Position numbers and translations under genes: made by a program | Notes under the pieces: generated by a model | Told to the model about the DNA's origin: nothing | What the model saw: only the letters and a program-made list of their open reading frames with translations | The model's database searches: none | Source: Streptomyces adelaidensis | GTDB taxonomy: Bacteria > Actinomycetota > Actinomycetes > Streptomycetales > Streptomycetaceae | NCBI RefSeq assembly: GCF_016598475.1 | Contig: NZ_JAEMUX010000083.1 | Location: 1-35,449 of the forward strand | DNA: 35,449 nt | Direction: 5' to 3' | Shown here: one piece after another, positions 23,792 to 30,803 of the stretch | How the letters are laid out: each line of letters begins with the position of its first letter | Numbering within the stretch: the stretch's first letter is position 1

Positions 23792-24214
23792 GGGTTTCCT
23801 CCCGTTGAGACTGGGCTGTTCGCCGTGCGTGCGAACAACGGGAGCTGGATGGAGCTTCGCCACCCCGCCGGAACACAACACACCCGTGACTCAGGGCGTC
23901 TGCTCGGACGAGTGGATCGAAATGCATGCTGCTGCGATGCCCCCGTTGCTTCGGAATCACTCTGGGATACATGTGCGGCTGCGTGAACCTACAACTTTCC
24001 AGGGTGGAGGAGAGGCCGGTCGACTGACCGCGCGTTCATGACCTGGCGAGGAGCGGGGTCCAGGGCGGAGCGTCGGGGAGGCGGGGGCGAGGGAAGTCAT
24101 CTCGGCGCACGTGGCGCCAACTCCCCTACCCGAAAGCCCTGAATGCCACTGGGCGCCCCTGGGAGCCGCCCCAGGCGCGGGCCGACACTTCATGGAGTCG
24201 TGGAGTGGACGGGG
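23792..24214. other. Divergent intergenic region with a 21-base inverted repeat
   Basis: 423 bases lie between the secreted protein gene and the first M14 gene. TGTTCGC (23817-23823) and GCGAACA (23831-23837) form a perfect 7-7-7 inverted repeat 26 bases before the ATG of the secreted protein gene, fitting a repressor site or leader hairpin. Near 24160-24180 a small CCTGGG/CCCAGG-type stem precedes the M14 gene. An ATG at 24143 in frame with the M14 gene would add proline/arginine-rich residues and lacks a ribosome site. Nothing else coding is supported. Confidence 0.45.
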
Positions 24215-25462
24215 GTGGGTCTCCTGTTGGAGCTCGGTTATCCCACGGTCGCGGAACTGGAGTCCTCGGCAAGGTTGCTGACGGTCCGCCGGCCGGGGCT
24301 GTGCGCGCTGCGGCGGATCGGGGCGTCGCGGGCGGGCCGGCCGCTGCGCCTGCTGTCGGTGGGCCATGCGAGACGTGCCGTCCTGGTGGTCGCGGGCGCG
24401 CACGCGAACGAGCCGACGGGCGGTGCGACGGTGCTGGCGCTGGCCGAACGGGTCGTGAAGGAGCGGGAGTTGCGGACGGGTGTGTCCTGGCACTTCGTGC
24501 TGTGCGCGGACCCGGACGGGGCGAGCCTGCACACGACGCCGGCGCCGCGCACGCTGCTCGACTACCACCTGGGGTTCTTCCGGCCGGCCGGCCCGGAGCA
24601 GCCGGAGTGGTCGCCGTCGGTGCTGCCGCCGGACCGGCTGCCGCCCGAGACGCACGCCCTGCTGCGCGTGCTGGACGAGCTGCGGCCGTACCTCCAGGTG
24701 ACGCTGCACGGCACCGATCTCGGTGGCAGCTGGGTGCAGTTGACGAAGGACGTACCGGGGCTCGCCGAACCGTTCGCGAAGTCCGCGGCGGAGCTGGGCA
24801 TACCGGTGGAGACGGGTGCCTCCGACGCCGCCGGCTGGCCCGCGGCCGGCCCCGGTGTGTTCGTGATGCCGCGCCCGGGCGGCCATGCGGCATATCCGAG
24901 CATGCCGGACGACGCACGGCACAGCACCTGGTACCACGCCCACCGGTACGGGGGTCTGACGGCGGTCGTCGAGGTGCCGATGTGGGCGAGCGACCTGGTG
25001 GACGACACCGCCCCGCATCCGGCCCCGGCGGCGGCGCTGCGGCACCTGGCCCGGCGGCTGCTGCTGGAGGCGGGCCAGGTGGAGCGGGTTCTCGCGGTGG
25101 CGCTGCCCCGGTTGCCGGGCCCGGAGGGGCCGTTGTTGCGTGCCGCCCGGTGGGCGTTGGCCCTGGTGCCGGGGCTGGCCCGGGACTGGACGGACGGGCC
25201 GCCGACGGACACCTCGATGGCGTACGTGGGGAGCGTGGACGCCTTCGGGCGGCGGCTGCCGCTGCGGGCCGCGGCGATGCTGCTGCGGGTTCTGCGGGAG
25301 GCGGACGACCCTGCGGCGGCGTACCTCGAAGGGCTCGTCGCCGCCTGGTGTGCCTCGTTCGCGGACCGCTTCCGGGCCCGGTGGGTGCCGTTGGCGGACC
25401 AGGTCGAGCACCAGGCCCGTACGGTGCTGGCGGCGGCGGTGCACGCGCGTCACGACGCGTGA
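24215..25462 (+). CDS. M14 family zinc carboxypeptidase, paralogue 1
   Basis: A 415-residue metallopeptidase of the M14 (carboxypeptidase A-like) superfamily without a signal peptide. Zinc ligands appear as GAHANEPTGG (H63, E66) and TLHGTDLGG (H165); the catalytic glutamate is in TAVVEVPMWA (E253). The substrate-carboxylate region reads CADPDGASLHTTPAP, where its paralogue and typical members have DPDGSRRN, so specificity may differ. GTG 24215 has GGAG 9 bases upstream. The C-terminal half beyond residue 270 is helical and shared only with the paralogue at 25574-26980, which it meets tail to tail. Peptide substrate unknown; amidase or amino-acid-deacylase activity is also possible for such divergent members. 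Confidence 0.8.
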   Translation: MGLLLELGYPTVAELESSARLLTVRRPGLCALRRIGASRAGRPLRLLSVGHARRAVLVVAGAHANEPTGGATVLALAERVVKERELRTGVSWHFVLCADPDGASLHTTPAPRTLLDYHLGFFRPAGPEQPEWSPSVLPPDRLPPETHALLRVLDELRPYLQVTLHGTDLGGSWVQLTKDVPGLAEPFAKSAAELGIPVETGASDAAGWPAAGPGVFVMPRPGGHAAYPSMPDDARHSTWYHAHRYGGLTAVVEVPMWASDLVDDTAPHPAPAAALRHLARRLLLEAGQVERVLAVALPRLPGPEGPLLRAARWALALVPGLARDWTDGPPTDTSMAYVGSVDAFGRRLPLRAAAMLLRVLREADDPAAAYLEGLVAAWCASFADRFRARWVPLADQVEHQARTVLAAAVHARHDA

Positions 25463-25573
25463 CCCCGTCGGCGGTCAGTTCGACAGTGCGAAGACCGCTC
25501 CCGTGCGGGCGGCCGGGACGCACGGATCGGAGAACGTCTGCTCGTATGGCTCATACCACTTGGGTGGTGTTCG

Positions 25574-26980
25574 TCATTCCCGGTGCATCGGTACGGCGGG
25601 CTCGGAACTCCGTTCCGGCTCGCCCGAATGGGAGTCGGGGTGACAGTCGGGGTGGGCGGCCGGGCAGGGGTCCGCCGGGGCGGGACCCGAGGGGCGCGGG
25701 CGCAGGGCCGCCAGTTCGAACGCGGCGAGGACCACGCGGGTCTGGTACTCCGCCTGGCGGGCGACGGGGATCCAGCGCGCCCCGTACCCGTCGTGGTAGT
25801 CGGCGCACCACTCGTCGATGAGGCGGTCCAGCTCGGGCAGCGCGTCGGCGGGGTCGCGTCCCGCGCGGGTCACCAGCTGGTGCAGCAGCCCGGCGGTGCG
25901 CAGGGCGACCCGGCGGCCGGAGAGGGCGAGGGCGGTGAGCCCGGCGGTGTCGAGCGGGGGCAGCGGCCGGGCGGCGCCGTCGTGGACGTCGGGGTCCCAG
26001 GAGTCGGCGAGGCCCGGCCCGACCAGTAGATAGTCGTCGACCGGGGCGAGGAGCCGGGCGGCGTCCGGGCCGTCGCTCACCGAGGGGCGGACGCGGGCGA
26101 GGATGCTCTCCAGCAGCCGGGTGTCGCGGCGCAGGGCGCGGCTGACGGTGCGCAGTACGGCGTCGGCGTCGGGCGACGGCGAAGCGTCCTCGACGGCGGC
26201 CACGCCCCACATGGGTGCCTCGACGACGGCGGTGACCGTGCCGTGGCGATGCGGGTGGTACCAGGTGGACTCGACGGCGGCCTCGGTGATGGCGGCGGCC
26301 AGGTCGCCCCGGCGCGGGGGCGGGATGCGGTAGACGGCGGGGCCGAGGCGGGGCCAGTACAGGGTGTCGTACGGGCTCAGCTCGCGCGGGATGCCGAGGT
26401 GGGCGGCGGTGCGGGCGACGCGCTGGACGATGCCCGGGAGTTCGCGGGTCAGCTCGACGAAGCCGCCGCCGATGTCGACGCCGTGCAGGGAGCACTGGAG
26501 GAAGGGCCGCAGTTCGTCCTGGAGGTCGAGCAGGGCGCGGGTCTCCGGCAGGACGGCCCCGGCGGCGCCGTCGGGCAGCCACTCGGGCTGTTCCAGGAAG
26601 CCGGGGCGGAAGAAGTTCCGGAAGTAGTGCCCGAGGGTGTACGGGCCGGACAGCCAGCCCTCGTTGCGGCGGGAACCGTCGGGGTCGAGGCTCAGCAGCA
26701 GGTTCCAGGTGGTGTCGGCGGCGTCGCTCGACCGGGGGTCGGCCAGCGCCCGTTCGGCGAGCCGCAGGATCGTGGCGCCGCCCACGGGTTCGTTGGCGTG
26801 CGGTCCGGCGACGACGAGGGCGTGGCGGCTGCCCCGGCCGACGGACAGCAGCCACATCGGGGTGCCCGCCCGTGAGGTGCCCACGCGGCGCAGTCGGGCG
26901 CGGTGCGGATGTCGGGCGACGAGGTTCGCGGCGCGGGCGGACAACTCGTCCACGGTCGGGTAGCGGAGGAGTGGCGGCAG
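25574..26980 (-). CDS. M14 family zinc carboxypeptidase, paralogue 2
   Basis: About 468 residues, colinear with paralogue 1 over its whole length (LLRYPTVDELSARA, GTSRAGTPMWLLSVG, FFRPGFLEQPEWLP). Zinc ligands GPHANEPVGG (H61, E64) and SLHGVDIGG (H166) and catalytic E254 (TAVVEAPMWG) are intact, and DPDGSRRNEGW keeps the family arginine/asparagine. No signal peptide is seen. The start is uncertain. A GTG at 27037 is in frame but falls in the -10 region of a likely promoter. A CTG at 26980, six bases after GGAGG, gives the paralogue-like N-terminus and is used here. The tail is proline- and histidine-rich. Confidence 0.8.
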   Translation of the reverse strand: MPPLLRYPTVDELSARAANLVARHPHRARLRRVGTSRAGTPMWLLSVGRGSRHALVVAGPHANEPVGGATILRLAERALADPRSSDAADTTWNLLLSLDPDGSRRNEGWLSGPYTLGHYFRNFFRPGFLEQPEWLPDGAAGAVLPETRALLDLQDELRPFLQCSLHGVDIGGGFVELTRELPGIVQRVARTAAHLGIPRELSPYDTLYWPRLGPAVYRIPPPRRGDLAAAITEAAVESTWYHPHRHGTVTAVVEAPMWGVAAVEDASPSPDADAVLRTVSRALRRDTRLLESILARVRPSVSDGPDAARLLAPVDDYLLVGPGLADSWDPDVHDGAARPLPPLDTAGLTALALSGRRVALRTAGLLHQLVTRAGRDPADALPELDRLIDEWCADYHDGYGARWIPVARQAEYQTRVVLAAFELAALRPRPSGPAPADPCPAAHPDCHPDSHSGEPERSSEPAVPMHRE

Positions 26981-27060
26981 GGCACACCTCCACGAATAAG
27001 GCGCCGTCGGTTCACCTGGTGTGCATGGTGTAAGCACAGTCAGTCATGGCCGAGAACGTA

Positions 27061-27084
27061 CGTCAACACCCTTGCGTGCAAGGG
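27061..27084 (-). promoter_or_regulatory. Palindrome directly upstream of a TTGACG -35 box, promoter of M14 paralogue 2
   Basis: CCCTTGCGTGCAAGGG (27069-27084) has perfect 7-base arms around GT. Two bases further along the minus strand comes TTGACG (plus 27061-27066), a strong -35 match. The -10 would fall at about 27037-27042, where the sequence is a poor match. A regulator bound at the palindrome would sit next to polymerase, in activator position. The regulator is not in the window. Confidence 0.5.
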
Positions 27085-27155
27085 AGATTGAGTAACTCGC
27101 TGCGTAAATCCCAGGCCAGAGCTTTGCGGCGGGGTCGACGCGGACCTCTCGCGGC

Positions 27156-27707
27156 TCACTCCGAGGAGAGCCGGAAATTCATACGGCCGAAACTCACCTG
27201 ATCGCCGTCCCGGACGAGGGCGGCGCCCACCACACGACGGCCGTTGACGGTGGTGCCGTTGGTGGAGCCGAGGTCGCGAAGGATCCACATGCCGCCCTGC
27301 CGGCTCAGCTCGGCGTGCACCCGGGAGACCGTCTCGTGGCTGAGCCGGAGTCCGCTCGCGGGGTCGCGGCCGATGCGCAGGCTGTGGCCGCTGGCCGGGT
27401 GCGGCAGCTGGAGCTTGGGGAGCCGCTCGGCCTGCCAGGCCCGGCGCAGCTTCACCCCGAAGCCGGAGACCGAGCCGACGGCGGCGAACACCAGCCGGGA
27501 CCAGCGCTTCTCGACGGGCAGATCGGCGGTGAGGGCGGCGAGTTCGTCGGAGCGGCGGGCGGTGAGTGCCAGCTCCATCCGCCGGATGAACGTGTCGTGC
27601 GACAGCCGGCCCAGCGCGACGCCGTCACGGAGCGCCCTCAGCGCGCGGTCGCGCTCCGCGTCCGACAGCCGCGCGGGGTACGTGTGGAACTCGAAGGACG
27701 ACGTCAC
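27156..27707 (-). CDS. DUF1707 and FHA domain protein
   Basis: A 183-residue cytoplasmic protein with two parts. Residues 12-65 (ARLSDAERDRALRALRDGVA, LGRLSHDTFIRRMELALTAR) match DUF1707, a short actinobacterial domain often found at the N-terminus of membrane or signalling proteins. Residues 105-180 form an FHA domain, which binds phosphothreonine: GRDPASGLRLSHETVSRVHA with the S128/R129/H131 motif, and DLGSTNGTTVNG with N150/G151. The linker (LVFAAVGSVSGFGV) is weakly hydrophobic. Start GTG 27707 has no ribosome site; GACAAT lies seven bases upstream, so it may be leaderless. A Ser/Thr kinase partner is implied but is not nearby. Confidence 0.85.
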   Translation of the reverse strand: MTSSFEFHTYPARLSDAERDRALRALRDGVALGRLSHDTFIRRMELALTARRSDELAALTADLPVEKRWSRLVFAAVGSVSGFGVKLRRAWQAERLPKLQLPHPASGHSLRIGRDPASGLRLSHETVSRVHAELSRQGGMWILRDLGSTNGTTVNGRRVVGAALVRDGDQVSFGRMNFRLSSE

Positions 27708-27930
27708 GCAGGTGATTGTCGGTCAGCTGGGCCGGGGTGTCCAGACAACCTGTGAACGGTGACGATCCTCGGACATAGCAGCCCGACATGCGGCCCGCGC
27801 GGCAAAAGGACCGATCCGGGAGCGCGGCGATCTCGTTTGCCGCACGATGGACGGGCTACCCCTGACTACGCCCCATGACTACTCCATGACTACCCAGGAC
27901 CACGACCGGCAGCCGAGGGAGAACCGTTCC
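27708..27930. other. Divergent intergenic region upstream of treZ
   Basis: The 223 bases hold presumed promoters of the FHA gene (minus) and treZ (plus). The treZ frame is open upstream to 27847 with ATGs at 27847 and 27886, but AGGGAG at 27916-27921 points to the GTG at 27931. No hairpin or clear consensus promoter for treZ was identified. Confidence 0.3.
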
Positions 27931-29676
27931 GTGCAGTTCGAGGTGTGGGCACCGCAGGCCGACCGTTCGACGCTCCACCGCGCGGGCGCCACGCATGCGA
28001 TGGAACGTGATCCGGAGCGGCCGGGCTGGTGGACCGTCGAGGCGGACGCTGCGGACGGCACCCGCTACGGGTTCGCGGTCGACGACGGGCCGGTGCGGCC
28101 CGATCCCCGCTCGCGCCGCCAGCCGGACGGCCCCGACGGACTGAGCGCGGTCGTCGACCACGGGCGGTACGCGTGGCGCGCGACCTGGGCCGGACGCGGG
28201 CTGCCGGGCGCGGTGCTCTACGAGCTGCACGTGGGCACGTACACCCCCGAGGGCACCCTGGAGGCGGCCGCCGGGCGCCTCGGCCATCTCGCCGAACTGG
28301 GTGTCACCCACGTCGAGTTGATGCCGCTGTGCCCGTTCCCCGGGACGCACGGCTGGGGGTACGAGGGCGTCTCGCTCTGGGCCGTGCACGAGCCGTACGG
28401 CGGTCCCGAGGCGCTGAAGCGGTTCGTGGACACGGCGCACGGGCTGGGCCTCGGGGTGGTGCTCGACGTCGTGCACAACCATCTGGGCCCCTCCGGCAAC
28501 TATCTGCCCGTCTTCGGCCCGTACTTCACCGAGCGGCACCACACGCCGTGGGGCGCGGCCGTCAACCTCGACGCGCCCGGCTCGGACGAGGTGCGGGCGT
28601 ACTTCCTCGGCAGCGCGCTGGCCTGGCTGCGCGACTACCGCCTCGACGGGCTGCGCCTCGACGCGGTGCACGCGCTGAGGGACACGCGCGCCCTCCACTT
28701 CCTGGAGGAGCTGTCGACCGCCGTGGACGCGCTCGCCGTCGAGGTGGACCGCCCACTGTTCCTGATCGCCGAGTCGGATCTGAACGACCCCCGCCTGGTC
28801 ACCCCGCGCGACCGGGGCGGCCTCGGTCTGCACGCCCAGTGGAACGACGACTTCCACCACTCCCTGCACACGACCCTGACGGGCGAATCCCTGGGCTACT
28901 ACGAGGACTTCGCCCGAGCCGGTCTGTCCGGTCTCGCCAAGACCCTGACGGGCGGCTACTTCCACGACGGCACGTACTCGTCGTTCCGGGACCGCCACCA
29001 CGGCCGTCCCTTCGACCGTACGGGTGTCTCCGCGCACCGTCTGCTCGGCTACGCCCAGACCCACGACCAGGTCGGCAATCGCGCGCAGGGCGACCGTCTC
29101 ACCGCCTCCCTCTCCCCCGGCCTGCTGGCCTGCGCGGCCGCGCTGGTGCTCACGGGCCCGTTCACGCCGATGCTCTTCATGGGCGAGGAGTGGGCCGCCG
29201 CCACGCCCTGGCAGTTCTTCACCGACCACACCGATCCGGAACTCGCGGAGGCCGTACGGCGGGGCAGGCGCCGGGAGTTCGCCGCGCACGGCTGGGCCGA
29301 GGAGGACGTCCCCGACCCGCAGGACCCGGCGACCCGTGACCGTTCCTGCCTCGACTGGTCCGAGCCCGCCCGCGAACCCCACGCCCGCGTCCTCGCCTGG
29401 TACCGCGAACTCATCACCCTCCGCCGCACCTTGCCCGACCTCTCCGACCCCGACCTCTCCGACGTCAAGGTCGCCTTCGACGAGACCGACCGCTGGTTCG
29501 GCTTCCGGCGTGGGGATGTCCGGGTCGCGATCAACCTCGGCGGGGAACCGGCCGCGATCCCGCTGGGCACACCACGCGCCCGGGTCCTGGCGGCCTGGGA
29601 CCCGGTGGAGGGGCCGGGGCCGGACGGCGTGCTGAGCCTGGCGGGCGAGTCGTGCGTGGTACTGACGGTGGCGTGA
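27931..29676 (+). CDS. treZ: Malto-oligosyltrehalose trehalohydrolase TreZ (GH13)
   Basis: A 581-residue enzyme that releases trehalose from the maltooligosyl-trehalose made by TreY. It begins QFEVWAPQAD, a short CBM48-like domain, then the GH13 barrel: GVVLDVVHNHLGPSGNYLPV, YRLDGLRLDAVHAL with nucleophile D244, LIAESDLNDP with acid E281, and YAQTHDQVGNRAQGDR with D379. YFTERHHTPWGAAVN and LFMGEEWAA are TreZ features. GTG 27931 is chosen for the AGGGAG site upstream and because the family starts at this point. It lies 5.5 kb from treY, with unrelated genes in between. A strong hairpin follows the stop. Confidence 0.95.
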   Translation: MQFEVWAPQADRSTLHRAGATHAMERDPERPGWWTVEADAADGTRYGFAVDDGPVRPDPRSRRQPDGPDGLSAVVDHGRYAWRATWAGRGLPGAVLYELHVGTYTPEGTLEAAAGRLGHLAELGVTHVELMPLCPFPGTHGWGYEGVSLWAVHEPYGGPEALKRFVDTAHGLGLGVVLDVVHNHLGPSGNYLPVFGPYFTERHHTPWGAAVNLDAPGSDEVRAYFLGSALAWLRDYRLDGLRLDAVHALRDTRALHFLEELSTAVDALAVEVDRPLFLIAESDLNDPRLVTPRDRGGLGLHAQWNDDFHHSLHTTLTGESLGYYEDFARAGLSGLAKTLTGGYFHDGTYSSFRDRHHGRPFDRTGVSAHRLLGYAQTHDQVGNRAQGDRLTASLSPGLLACAAALVLTGPFTPMLFMGEEWAAATPWQFFTDHTDPELAEAVRRGRRREFAAHGWAEEDVPDPQDPATRDRSCLDWSEPAREPHARVLAWYRELITLRRTLPDLSDPDLSDVKVAFDETDRWFGFRRGDVRVAINLGGEPAAIPLGTPRARVLAAWDPVEGPGPDGVLSLAGESCVVLTVA

Positions 29677-29689
29677 GAGGGGCCGCTTC

Positions 29690-29712
29690 TTGAGGGGGCG
29701 GAGCCCCCTCAA
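29690..29712 (+). terminator. Terminator of treZ
   Basis: TTGAGGGGGC (29690-29699) and GCCCCCTCAA (29703-29712) are exact reverse complements around GGA, 13 bases after the treZ stop. A perfect 10-bp stem with a 3-base loop is typical of Streptomyces terminators. It runs directly into the dispersed repeat copy that follows. Confidence 0.85.
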
Positions 29713-29742
29713 AGGGGCGCGGGGTACTGCGCGACCAGCCAC
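29713..29742 (-). repeat. Copy 2 of the dispersed intergenic repeat
   Basis: AGGGGCGCGGGGTACTGCGC followed by GACCAGCCAC is the reverse complement form of the element whose variant lies at 19930-19987. Shared cores are GGGGCGCGGGG and GCGCGAxCAGCCAC. It sits right after the treZ terminator and before the convergent kinase-like gene. Attribution to a genus-wide repeat is from general familiarity, not from a search. Confidence 0.6.
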
Positions 29743-29795
29743 ATCCGACCCGCAGTCACCCTCCGAGACGCACCCCCGACCCAATAGGCGCCCCC

Positions 29796-30740
29796 TCAGT
29801 CCTCCCCTCGCAGCTCAGTCACCCTCTCCAACAAAATCGCCTCCCAAGTCCGCCGCAGACGATCCCGCAGAACCGCCAGCGGCACCGGCACCGGCGCCCC
29901 GGCCGGCCCCCGCCCCTGGAGCCCCTCCGCGAGAGCGATGACCGTGTCGCAGCGGGCCAGCCACAGCCCGCGCAGACAGGGCCGGGCCCCGTACCCCGCG
30001 AGGGTCGCCGCGCGGACCGCCGCGGGCGAACCGACCGCCGTGGCGAGCCCCGCGATGTCCTCCGCCGGATCACCGACGACCGCGTCCGTCCAGGCGAGAA
30101 CCCCACGGACCCGCCCGTCCGCACTGACGACGAGGTGCTCGCCGGTGAGGCCGTGGTGGACGAGAACGACGGCCGGCGCCGTCAGCTGCGCGGCGCTCGC
30201 GGGCGTGAGCTGCGCGAGCCGCCCGGGATCGAACTCGTCGGCCTCGGCGAGACGCCGCGCCGCGCGCCCGGCCGCCGCCCGCAGCGCCTCCAGGGAGCGC
30301 GGGGCGAGCCGGGGCACCCCGAGGGTCTCCGCCTGGCGCAGGGGTACCTCGCGCAGCCCGGCGAGGAGGGCCGCGAGGTCGGCCTCGCCCACGGCCGACA
30401 CGTCGTGGTCCTCCGCCGTGCCGCCGGGCAGCCGTGTGTCGAGGGTGTAGGTGAGGCGGCCGGACCACTCGCCCTGCGCGACGCTCACCGGGACGGCGAC
30501 GCCGATGTGCGGGCGGACCAGGTCCCGCAGCCGCAGTTCGCGCAGCTGCCGGCCGACGGCGTGCCGGTCCGGGGCGAGGCGCAGCACATGGCGGGTGCCG
30601 ACCCACCAGGTGCGGTGCGTGTCGTCTCCGGCGACGGGCCGCACGTCGGGGCCGTCGCCGCGCCGGCCCTCCCCGTTCTTCAGCAGGGAACGGACCAGTC
30701 GGCGGACGGTGTCCGCGGTGGGTGTCGGTGCCTGGGTCAT
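29796..30740 (-). CDS. MPH/APH-like protein lacking both catalytic aspartates (candidate pseudokinase)
   Basis: A 314-residue protein with an APH/macrolide-phosphotransferase fold. The C-terminal region GVLAWTDAVVGDPAEDIAGL aligns with the family's GVIDWTDAxxGDPAxDxA, and VLVHHGLTGEHLVV aligns with LVHGDLxxxHxLV. The catalytic-base aspartate is replaced (HHG for HGD, G197) and the metal-binding aspartate is alanine (A216). Everything around both sites is conserved and the frame is intact. Active phosphotransfer is therefore unlikely; a binding or regulatory role is possible. The ATG at 30740 has only a weak GGACGACGG upstream. It follows the M24 peptidase gene by 63 bases on the same strand. 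Confidence 0.75.
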   Translation of the reverse strand: MTQAPTPTADTVRRLVRSLLKNGEGRRGDGPDVRPVAGDDTHRTWWVGTRHVLRLAPDRHAVGRQLRELRLRDLVRPHIGVAVPVSVAQGEWSGRLTYTLDTRLPGGTAEDHDVSAVGEADLAALLAGLREVPLRQAETLGVPRLAPRSLEALRAAAGRAARRLAEADEFDPGRLAQLTPASAAQLTAPAVVLVHHGLTGEHLVVSADGRVRGVLAWTDAVVGDPAEDIAGLATAVGSPAAVRAATLAGYGARPCLRGLWLARCDTVIALAEGLQGRGPAGAPVPVPLAVLRDRLRRTWEAILLERVTELRGED

Positions 30741-30803
30741 GGTCGCGCCGTCGTCCGGGGGTTCGGGTCGGGGTTGGGAGACTCCTCGTGTTCGGTCGGC
30801 CTG

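Noticed and set aside
23817..23837. LexA/SOS box
   Set aside because: Arms are GTTCGC...GCGAAC, the reverse arm order of the actinobacterial SOS box, with a 7-base rather than 4-base centre.
22553..23986. 477-codon plus-strand open frame across the transposase remnants and the secreted protein gene
   Set aside because: It runs antisense to remnant B and to the secreted protein gene and has no similarity to any family; it is a compositional artefact.
24215..26980. Recent duplication of the M14 gene by inversion
   Set aside because: The proteins are clearly related but differ at many positions, including the substrate site and tail, and the nucleotide sequences are not near-identical, so the duplication is old or the copies were acquired separately.
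23792..27930. Defence island or novel immune system around the IS remnants
   Set aside because: The genes present (secreted wall-binding protein, two M14 peptidases, FHA protein) show no nuclease, NTPase, toxin or phage-sensing domain, so the idea has no support in the sequence.
27856..29784. 642-codon minus-strand open frame opposite treZ
   Set aside because: Shadow of treZ; no motif, and its start lies in the treZ terminator and repeat region.
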